11,645 nt of DNA, from NCBI GenBank assembly GCA_903921455.1, contig CAIXPZ010000295.1:1-11645 (forward strand). The letters run 5' to 3'. Each line of letters begins with the position of its first letter. The first letter of the stretch is position 1. The translations under genes were made by a program, and so were the position numbers. Positions 1 through 5,110 of the stretch are shown here, piece after piece. Source of the DNA: an uncultured Verrucomicrobia subdivision 3 bacterium. Its GTDB lineage: Bacteria; Verrucomicrobiota; Verrucomicrobiae; Limisphaerales; UBA11358. The notes below the pieces were generated by a model. The model saw only the letters and a program-made list of their open reading frames with translations, was not told where the DNA came from and searched no databases.

Positions 1-560
1 ATGGTTCCGCGCAGTTCAAACCGGCAGGCGAGCTTTTGCGGATGCTCGCTTTCAATGCCGGCGCCTTGCGGAAAATACGGCGGGCTGCCGGTGATGAGAT
101 CAAATTGTTCGTCGGCGCGGAGAATGTTTGGTTCGCGAAAATCGCCTTCACGGATTTCGTAACGGTTTTCAAGGCCGTTGTAGCGCGCAGACTTTTTCGC
201 GAGCACCACGCTGTCGCTTTGAGCCTCGACGGTGACAAATTTTGCGCCGGGCAGCCGCCACGCGCAGATCATACCGACGGTGCCGAGGCCGCTGCCGAGG
301 TCGAGCACAGTTCGCACCGTCGAGCACCAGCTCGTGCCATACCACGCCGTCAAAATATCGTCGGTGGAAAACCGGTGGCCGTCGCGCAATTGAAACAAGC
401 GGAAATGTCCGCTGATGGCATCGAGCGTTTCGTGCGGTTCAACGGTGATGCCGGAACTTAAGCCGGGCGGAACGATACCCGGTTTCGCCCAGCCCTTGAA
501 ATGCGTTGTAGGAGTCGAGGTGACGAGACTCAAATCTATTTCTTCGTTCAGCGTTTTCAT
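1..560 (-). CDS. SAM-dependent methyltransferase, N6-adenine type (COG4123/TrmN6-like), 3' end outside window
   Basis: The frame is open from an ATG at 560 down to the window edge (186 codons). It reads as a class I Rossmann methyltransferase. Motif I is VLDLGSGLGT at residues 85-94, an acidic SAM-binding residue follows at E112, and the catalytic-loop motif is GSPPYF at 158-163. The segment before motif I (FQLRDGHRFSTDDILTA, about 56-72) matches the N-terminus of the tRNA1(Val) A37 N6-methyltransferase type, which modifies adenine in tRNA. The usual NPPY motif is SPPY here, so the exact substrate is uncertain; a protein or other RNA/DNA methyltransferase is possible. It is the last gene of a minus-strand series after the CDF transporter, with 27 bases between them. 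A GAGGAG at 572-577 lies 11 bases before the start. Residues 10-18 are encoded by a REP-like palindrome, so the first ~40 residues may be poorly conserved, and a later start cannot be excluded. Confidence 0.85.
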   Translation of the reverse strand, partial: MKTLNEEIDLSLVTSTPTTHFKGWAKPGIVPPGLSSGITVEPHETLDAISGHFRLFQLRDGHRFSTDDILTAWYGTSWCSTVRTVLDLGSGLGTVGMICAWRLPGAKFVTVEAQSDSVVLAKKSARYNGLENRYEIREGDFREPNILRADEQFDLITGSPPYFPQGAGIESEHPQKLACRFELRGT

Positions 561-592
561 TTGATTAGAGACTCCTCACGTCGTCTCCTACA
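507..592. repeat. BIME-like pair of inverted REP units (pair 1)
   Basis: Unit 1A (507-531, plus) reads TGTAG, arm GAGTCGAG, loop GTGA, arm CGAGACTC. Unit 1B (568-592, read on minus) reads TGTAG, arm GAGACGAC, loop GTGA, arm GGAGTCTC. Extended to 30 bases they match at 25 positions. The changes inside the arms are paired: T-A becomes A-T at the fifth pair, and G-C becomes C-G at the loop-closing pair, so folding is conserved. The sixth and seventh pairs are tandem G.A mismatches in both units, a stable sheared arrangement in RNA or single-stranded DNA. GTAG at the foot of a hairpin is the hallmark of REP elements recognised by REP-associated tyrosine transposases. The pair spans the CDF stop codon and the methyltransferase start. 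No transposase is visible in the window. Confidence 0.75.
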
Positions 593-1472
593 ATTTATTT
601 TTGCGCGGCTCGATGTGGATGAGCACATCGCGGACGGACGGGACTTCCGCGCGCACTTTGTTTTTCACTTCATGGCCGAGGCGATGGGAATTTTCCACGG
701 TCATCTGCGGGTCAACTTCGAGGTGCATGTCCACAAAGAATTGATAGCCCATCTTGCGCACGAAACATTTTTCCACGCCGTCCACGCCGGGAATCGTCTC
801 CGCGACGGAGCGGATTTTTTCGATGAGTTCGCGGTCGGGCGAACGATCCATCAGCTCATTGAACGCCGGACGCAGCAGCCGCCAGCCGTTCCACGCGATG
901 ACGGCGGCGGCGGCGACGGCAGCCCAATTGTCCGCCGCCTCGTAGCCCTTGCCGCCGATGAGCGAAATGCTGATGCCGATGAACGCCGCCGACGAGGTGA
1001 TGGCATCGCTGCGATGATGCCACGCATCCGTTTCCACGGCGGAACTGGAAACGGTTTCGGATTCGCGCAGCACGAAGCGGAACAAAGTTTCTTTCACGCC
1101 GATGACAATGATGAGAATCACCAGTGTCCACGGCGAAGGTGCGATACGCGGTGCATTTAATTCGTGCAGCGCGTTGAAGGCAATCCACACTGCCGCGAGC
1201 AGCAGCATGACAGACACGATGGCGGCGGAAAGTGGTTCAGCTTTGCCGTGGCCGTAAGGATGATCTTCGTCCGGCGGCGTCTCGGCGACCACAAGGCCGC
1301 GCCAGACGATGATGGAACTGAAGATGTCCGCAAGCGATTCGACCGCGTCCGCGATGAGCGCCTGCGAATGGCCGAGGATGCCCGCGAGAAATTTCGCGAC
1401 AGTCAGCGTGACGTTCGCGGCGAGGCCGAGGAACGTGGCGCGCAGGCTGCGTTGCAGGCGGGCGGTTGACAC
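588..1472 (-). CDS. Cation diffusion facilitator (CDF) family metal efflux transporter
   Basis: This is an inner-membrane divalent metal/proton antiporter of the CDF family (FieF/YiiP-like), which exports Zn, Fe, Mn or similar ions. From the GTG at 1472 it has 294 residues, normal for the family. It has about six hydrophobic segments. The first metal-site motif is DAVESLAD (E45 and D49), followed by the signature HPYGHGKAE (about 71-79) and the second site motif DAWHHRSD (H152 and D156). A C-terminal cytoplasmic ZT_dimer-like domain covers about 212-290. The E in the first site sits where FieF has D45. The frame extends upstream to an ATG at 1559, but those 29 extra residues are encoded largely by the REP pair at 1520-1572 and precede the conserved start, so I prefer GTG1472; no clear Shine-Dalgarno supports either. 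The stop codon TAG (588-590) is part of the TGTAG of a REP unit. It lies between the DUF1015 gene and the methyltransferase. Confidence 0.9.
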   Translation of the reverse strand: MSTARLQRSLRATFLGLAANVTLTVAKFLAGILGHSQALIADAVESLADIFSSIIVWRGLVVAETPPDEDHPYGHGKAEPLSAAIVSVMLLLAAVWIAFNALHELNAPRIAPSPWTLVILIIVIGVKETLFRFVLRESETVSSSAVETDAWHHRSDAITSSAAFIGISISLIGGKGYEAADNWAAVAAAAVIAWNGWRLLRPAFNELMDRSPDRELIEKIRSVAETIPGVDGVEKCFVRKMGYQFFVDMHLEVDPQMTVENSHRLGHEVKNKVRAEVPSVRDVLIHIEPRKNKL

Positions 1473-1519
1473 GCGGAAATTATTAACCGCGAAATGTGTG
1501 AAAAGACACGAAAAAGAAA

Positions 1520-1572
1520 TGTAGCCGCGCTTGTAAAAGCGCGGATTCGGCGTTTTCACAAACGCCGCTACA
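1520..1572. repeat. BIME-like pair of inverted REP units (pair 2)
   Basis: Unit 2A (1520-1544, plus) reads TGTAG, arm CCGCGCTT, loop GTAA, arm AAGCGCGG. Unit 2B (1548-1572, read on minus) reads TGTAG, arm CGGCGTTT, loop GTGA, arm AAACGCCG. Both stems are perfect 8-bp helices, three bases separate the units, and the TGTAG boxes face outward. The arm sequences differ from pair 1, but the 5+8+4+8 plan and the GTRA loop are identical. The pair fills the junction between the DUF1015 stop (1576-1578) and the CDF gene, a typical REP location. It could affect mRNA stability or act as a weak terminator. It is also read through by the longest possible CDF frame. Confidence 0.8.
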
Positions 1573-1575
1573 AAA

Positions 1576-2790
1576 TCAGATCAGGTGGCAGAACATCGCG
1601 TCGCGGAGCTTCGGCTCGAACCAGGTGCTTTTGGGCGGCATGATACCGCCGGCGTCGGCGATCTCCATGAGGTCTTCGATGCTCGTCGGAAACATCGAGA
1701 AGGCGCAGGCGTATTCGCCGCTGTTCACGAGCTTTTCCAGTTCCGCCGTGCCACGAATACCGCCGACGAAATTGATCTTTTTGCTCGTGCGCGGATCGTC
1801 AATGCCGAAGATGGGCGCGAGGACGTGCTTTTGCAGCAGCGTCACGTCGAGGCCGTCAATCAGGTTTTTGCCCAGCGTGAACTCGCGCTTGAAGGTCAGC
1901 CGGTGCCACCTGCCTTCAATAAACAGGCCGAGCTGGTGTTTGCCTTTCGGCGTGGCGTCGCCGACGCGGATGGTTTCAAAAACTTTCTCCAATTTGAGGA
2001 TCAATTGCTGCGGCGTCAGGCCGTTCAAATCTTTCAGCACGCGGTTGTAGGGCAGAATCTGCATCTGGTTGTGCGGAAAAATCACGGCGAGGAATTGTCC
2101 ACTGTGGCCTGCGCCATTGCGCGATTTGAAAACGCGCCCCGCCGCCGCGCTGCGATGATGTCCATCAGCGATGTAAAGAAACGGAATCTGCGCGAACTGC
2201 ACCTCGACGAACGAGATTTCATCCGCGCCGGAAACCGTCCATGACGTGTGGCGCACGCCGTCCGCGCCGGTGAAATCCACGGCGGGCGTCTCGGAAATTT
2301 TCTTCGCAACAAATTCGTCGAAGGCGGCGACGGCGCGATACGTTAGGAACACCGGGCCGGTCTGCGAATTGAGCGCCTCGATGTGGCGGACGCGGTCGTC
2401 TTCCTTGTCGGGGCGGGTCAGCTCGTGCTTCTTGATGATGTTCGCCAAATATTCCTCGCAGCTCGCGGCGGCGACGAGGCCGACCTGCGCGTGCTTGCCC
2501 ATGACTTGCCGATACAAATAAAAATTCGGCTTCTCGTCCTGTTTCAGCGCACCTTGCGAAATGAGTTTCTGAAAATTCTCCGCACCCTTGCCATAAACTT
2601 CCGGCGAATACAAATCCGTGCCGGGCGCGAGATCAATCTCCGGTTTGCTGACGTGCAGAAAACTCAACGGCTTGCCGGCAGCCATTGCGCGCGCCTCGTC
2701 GGACGACATCACGTCGTAGGGCAGTTCGCAGATTTGGGCGGCGCGTTCGGGTTGCGGTCGCAGGGCAGCAAAAGGTTTTAAGTTAGCCAT
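1576..2790 (-). CDS. DUF1015 family protein
   Basis: A 404-residue soluble protein of the DUF1015 family, widespread in bacteria and archaea. The recognisable family blocks, in order, are: the N-terminal PFAALRP with LPYDVMSSDEA (about 6-33), HELTRPDKEDDR (122-133), the signature YIADGHHRSAAAG (206-218), LPYNRVL (246-252), and the C-terminal MPPKSTWFEPKL (384-395). No signal peptide or membrane segment is seen. The biochemical role is not established to my knowledge. The DGHHR block faintly resembles the GxRR motif of the ParB/Srx fold, but this is only a resemblance. It is the first gene of the minus-strand series, divergent from rpmB across 123 bases. No Shine-Dalgarno is evident before the ATG at 2790, but the start fits the family N-terminus. 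Confidence 0.9.
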   Translation of the reverse strand: MANLKPFAALRPQPERAAQICELPYDVMSSDEARAMAAGKPLSFLHVSKPEIDLAPGTDLYSPEVYGKGAENFQKLISQGALKQDEKPNFYLYRQVMGKHAQVGLVAAASCEEYLANIIKKHELTRPDKEDDRVRHIEALNSQTGPVFLTYRAVAAFDEFVAKKISETPAVDFTGADGVRHTSWTVSGADEISFVEVQFAQIPFLYIADGHHRSAAAGRVFKSRNGAGHSGQFLAVIFPHNQMQILPYNRVLKDLNGLTPQQLILKLEKVFETIRVGDATPKGKHQLGLFIEGRWHRLTFKREFTLGKNLIDGLDVTLLQKHVLAPIFGIDDPRTSKKINFVGGIRGTAELEKLVNSGEYACAFSMFPTSIEDLMEIADAGGIMPPKSTWFEPKLRDAMFCHLI

Positions 2791-2857
2791 AAAAATTGCG
2801 TCGTGAAGATACGTTTGGCGCGCGGCAAAGGCACGCAGAATTTCCCGGAAAAATAAC

Positions 2858-2885
2858 TTGTCACTGGGGAATTCGCTGATACGCT
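2858..2885 (+). promoter_or_regulatory. Possible sigma-70 promoter of rpmB
   Basis: TTGTCA (2858-2863) is followed after 16 bases by TACGCT (2880-2885). The -35 box is good and the -10 box weak (3 of 6). It would give a short leader before the rpmB start at 2914. The site lies in the only gap between the divergent DUF1015 and rpmB genes. Confidence 0.35.
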
Positions 2886-2913
2886 TTGCGGCTCTTTAAC
2901 GAAAGAAAATTAT

Positions 2914-3189
2914 ATGGCACGCATTTGTGAATTGACCGGCAAACGCCCGATGAAGGGCAGTATCATTTGGCGCTCCGGTAAAGCCAAGAAAACTGGCGGT
3001 ATCGGCACGCATATCACCGCGATCACCAAGCGCAAGTTCCATGTGAATTTGCAGCGCGTGAAGGCGCTCTTGCCCAGCGGCGAGGTCCGCTACATCCGCG
3101 TCGCGGCGACCGCCCTTAAGCAGGGCCTCGTCACCAAGGCGCCCAAGCGCACCTGGAAAAAGGGCGACGAAGCCAAGAAGAAGGCGTAA
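2914..3189 (+). CDS. rpmB: 50S ribosomal protein L28
   Basis: A 91-residue basic protein of the large ribosomal subunit. The N-terminus MARICELTGKRPMKG is the typical L28 opening, followed by the conserved stretch with RKFHVNLQRV (about 40-49) and IRVAATALKQGL (about 61-72). A lysine-rich tail ends at KKKA. Its length is normal. There is no visible zinc-binding cysteine set; only C5 is present, so it is probably of the zinc-independent type. It stands alone on the plus strand without rpmG beside it and ends at the two-way terminator shared with smpB. The ATG at 2914 lacks a strong Shine-Dalgarno but has purine-rich AACGAAAG upstream and matches the family start. Confidence 0.97.
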   Translation: MARICELTGKRPMKGSIIWRSGKAKKTGGIGTHITAITKRKFHVNLQRVKALLPSGEVRYIRVAATALKQGLVTKAPKRTWKKGDEAKKKA

Positions 3190-3221
3190 TTTCCTCCGGC
3201 GAGGATAGAGAATTGAAAATG

Positions 3222-3253
3222 AAAAATGGCGTTCAGCAATGAACGCCATTTTT
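3222..3253. terminator. Bidirectional intrinsic terminator between rpmB and smpB
   Basis: A perfect 14-bp stem (AAAAATGGCGTTCA at 3222-3235, TGAACGCCATTTTT at 3240-3253) closes a GCAA tetraloop. The A-rich left and T-rich right flanks make it work as a rho-independent terminator for both converging genes. It is the core of a larger imperfect palindrome: GAGGATAGA at 3201-3209 pairs with TCTATCCTC at 3265-3273. Confidence 0.85.
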
Positions 3254-3291
3254 CTTTTCCATCATCTATCCTCAATCTGCCATCCTCGTTT

Positions 3292-3747
3292 TCATCTCCC
3301 CTTCGTCCACTTCATCGTCGCGCGCTTCATCTCGCGATCGGACTCGCGTTTCTTGATGTCGTCGCGTTTGTCGAAGGACTGCTTGCCAGTGCCCACGCCG
3401 AGCGAAACTTTCACCTTGCCATTCTTCCAGTAGAACGCCAGCGGGAACAGCGCGTTGCCCTTCACCGCCGCGAGGCCGAACAGTTTTCGAATCTCCGATT
3501 TGTGCAGCAGCAGTTTGCGCGGCGCTTTCGTCTCGTGGTTCTGGAGGTTGCCGTGCGAATACGCGTCAAGGTGCGCGTTGTAGAGCCAGACCTCGTCTTT
3601 CTCCACGCGCGCGAAGGCGTCGGCAATCTGGCCTTTGCCGGCGCGCAGCGACTTGACCTCCGTGCCATGCAGCACGATGCCCGCCTCGAACGTGTCGAGG
3701 ATGTGGTAATCCCGGCGGGCTTTATGGTTGGTCACGATGTCGGCCAT
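3292..3747 (-). CDS. smpB: SsrA (tmRNA)-binding protein SmpB
   Basis: A 151-residue RNA-binding protein that delivers tmRNA to stalled ribosomes for trans-translation. The family blocks are: an N-terminus with TNHKARRDYHILDTFEAGI (about 6-24), GTEVKSLRAGK (about 28-38), WLYNAHLDAYSHGN (about 54-67), the RKLLLHKSEI region (about 77-86), and a basic C-terminal tail (about 126-151) that enters the mRNA channel. Length is normal. It ends at the two-way terminator opposite rpmB. Upstream lies the rpoZ terminator, so smpB must have its own promoter in the short 3748-3790 gap or depend on read-through; no convincing promoter was seen. No ssrA gene is in the window. Confidence 0.97.
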   Translation of the reverse strand: MADIVTNHKARRDYHILDTFEAGIVLHGTEVKSLRAGKGQIADAFARVEKDEVWLYNAHLDAYSHGNLQNHETKAPRKLLLHKSEIRKLFGLAAVKGNALFPLAFYWKNGKVKVSLGVGTGKQSFDKRDDIKKRESDREMKRATMKWTKGR

Positions 3748-3788
3748 GAACTGAATCTTTTGCGCAGCTTACGCGGATTTTGGGAAAT

Positions 3789-3821
3789 AAAAAAGCCGGA
3801 AGAATAAATCCTCCGGCTTTT
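3789..3821 (-). terminator. Intrinsic terminator downstream of rpoZ
   Basis: Read on the minus strand, the stem AAAAGCCGGA pairs with TCCGGCTTTT (10 perfect bp, extended by three inner pairs including one wobble). A run of T follows. It sits about 20 bases after the rpoZ stop and before smpB. Confidence 0.8.
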
Positions 3822-3840
3822 GTAAAGTTTCAGGCGGCGC

Positions 3841-4095
3841 TTAATGCTTCTTGCGCTTCTTCGCGATCGGGCGGACAGCGGCTTTTTCTTCCGGCATTTC
3901 CCAGCCCATTTTTTTCTCGATGATTTCCGTCAGCGCGACATCGGCGAGGCCCATGCTGGCCGGCACATCCACGAGCGGGCGGCCCAGACCGCCGCCGCCG
4001 GCGTTCAGTTGGCGCACGCGGCGCGACACGATGTTCACCAGCACGTTGGGGTTACCAACAATCTCCAGGGCTTTTTTGCAAAGTTCAGCGTTCAT
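3841..4095 (-). CDS. rpoZ: DNA-directed RNA polymerase subunit omega
   Basis: An 84-residue protein matching the verrucomicrobial form of the omega subunit, which helps assemble and stabilise the beta' subunit. Visible features are NVLVNIVSRRVRQL (about 17-30), in the position of the conserved N-terminal helix segment, a glycine run before RPLVDV (about 39-44), then MGLADVALTEIIEKKMGW (about 49-66) and a basic tail. The frame is open further upstream to an ATG at 4188, but those 31 residues do not resemble the family, so I use the ATG at 4095. It is divergent from the ispA-like gene and followed by its own terminator. The divergence of this lineage's omega from the proteobacterial form is the main source of doubt. 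Confidence 0.85.
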   Translation of the reverse strand: MNAELCKKALEIVGNPNVLVNIVSRRVRQLNAGGGGLGRPLVDVPASMGLADVALTEIIEKKMGWEMPEEKAAVRPIAKKRKKH

Positions 4096-4120
4096 TATAG
4101 TTTCAGAAAACGAGCGGGTC

Positions 4121-4148
4121 AGAATACCAGCCGCGCGCTTCAAAGCAA
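4121..4148 (-). promoter_or_regulatory. Possible sigma-70 promoter of rpoZ
   Basis: On the minus strand, TTGCTT (4148-4143) is followed after 16 bases by TATTCT (4126-4121), 25 bases before the rpoZ start. The -10 box has four consensus bases and the -35 box three. No comparable plus-strand promoter for the ispA-like gene was found in this 110-base gap. Confidence 0.35.
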
Positions 4149-4205
4149 TCTTAAAAATTCCCTTCTCACTTGCCCGCGTTTCCGGCATTTTTGGTGGATA
4201 ACTTT

Positions 4206-5105
4206 ATGGCCGCACCAAAATCCTTCGACCTGAACCAATTCCTCGCCACGCGCACCGAGACCGTCAACGCCGCGCTCGACAAATTCCTGCCCAGCGAGAA
4301 GACCAAGCCCGCCACCATCCACAAAGCCATGCGCTACTCGCTGTTCGCCGGCGGCAAACGGATGCGCCCCGCCGTGCTCCTGGCCGCCGCCGAGGCTTGC
4401 GGTGGCAGCGACGCAGCCGCCATGCCGCTCGCCTGCGCCGTCGAGTGCATCCACACCTACTCGCTCATCCACGACGATTTGCCCGCGATGGACAACGACG
4501 ATTTCCGCCGGGGCAAACCGACCAACCACAAAGTTTTCGGCGAAGGCATCGCCGTGCTGGCGGGCGACGCGCTGTTGACGCAGGCGTTTGAGATCGCCGC
4601 GCAGGCCAAGGGCTGGCCGCGCTATTCGCACAAGGATTTGATTCTGGAAATCGCCAAAGCCTCCGGCTCCTTACAACTCGTCGGCGGGCAGGTCGCGGAT
4701 TTGGAAGGTGAGAACAAAAAACTTTCCCTCGCCGAATTGAAGTTCATCCACGAGCGCAAGACCTCCGCCCTGCTCTGCTGTTCCGTGCGGCTCGGCGGCA
4801 TGAGCGCCAACTGCACGCCCGCGCAGCTCGCCGCGCTGACCGACTTTGGCTACAACGTCGGCCTCGCGTTCCAAGTGATTGACGACATCCTCGATGTGAC
4901 GCAGACCAGCAAGCAGCTCGGCAAAACGGCGGGCAAGGACGTGGCCGTGCAGAAGGCGACTTATCCGGCCATCGTGGGCCTGGAGAAATCGCGGAAGATC
5001 GCGGCGCAACTGACGGCCAAGGCGTTTGCCGCGCTGAAAATCTTCAAAGGCCGCGCCGTCGCCCTCGAAGCGCTGGCGGAATTTCTTTTGAAAAGGGATA
5101 AATAA
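4206..5105 (+). CDS. ispA: Polyprenyl diphosphate synthase, farnesyl/geranylgeranyl type (IspA-like)
   Basis: A 299-residue trans-prenyltransferase that condenses IPP with allylic diphosphates to make C15 or C20 isoprenoid precursors in the cytosol. It has GGKRMRP (49-55) for IPP binding, the first aspartate-rich motif DDLPAMD (90-96) with the two-residue insertion of bacterial FPP synthases, RRGKPT (101-106), K185-T186, and the second aspartate-rich motif DDILD (226-230). Residues before the first motif (TYSLIHDD) closely resemble E. coli IspA, favouring farnesyl diphosphate, but chain length cannot be fixed from sequence alone. The frame extends to an ATG at 4170; the ATG at 4206 is preferred because GGTGG lies 8 bases upstream and it gives the usual length. 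It is divergent from rpoZ and followed after 5 bases by the ankyrin gene. Confidence 0.92.
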   Translation: MAAPKSFDLNQFLATRTETVNAALDKFLPSEKTKPATIHKAMRYSLFAGGKRMRPAVLLAAAEACGGSDAAAMPLACAVECIHTYSLIHDDLPAMDNDDFRRGKPTNHKVFGEGIAVLAGDALLTQAFEIAAQAKGWPRYSHKDLILEIAKASGSLQLVGGQVADLEGENKKLSLAELKFIHERKTSALLCCSVRLGGMSANCTPAQLAALTDFGYNVGLAFQVIDDILDVTQTSKQLGKTAGKDVAVQKATYPAIVGLEKSRKIAAQLTAKAFAALKIFKGRAVALEALAEFLLKRDK

Positions 5106-5110
5106 ATTAA

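Noticed and set aside
169..200. TGTAG followed by a CGCG-rich stretch, like a fifth REP unit
   Set aside because: The arms are not complementary over 8 bases and the loop is not GTRA. The sequence encodes the conserved SARYNGL segment of the methyltransferase. Other TGTAG or GTAG hits (near 2046, 2716 and 3568) are also plain coding sequence.
36..461. 141-codon plus-strand frame at the left edge
   Set aside because: Antisense to the methyltransferase with motif I and SPPY; the product looks random.
501..1160. 219-codon plus-strand frame opposite the CDF gene
   Set aside because: The minus strand encodes clear CDF metal-site motifs over the same bases; the plus product has no recognisable features.
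4091..4100. TATAAT-like ACTATAATG at the rpoZ start
   Set aside because: It overlaps the start codon itself, so it cannot be the -10 box of that gene with a leader; treated as chance.
4096..4188. N-terminal extension of rpoZ to the ATG at 4188
   Set aside because: The 31 extra residues do not resemble omega, and the family begins at MNAEL; the extension would also overlap the predicted promoter.
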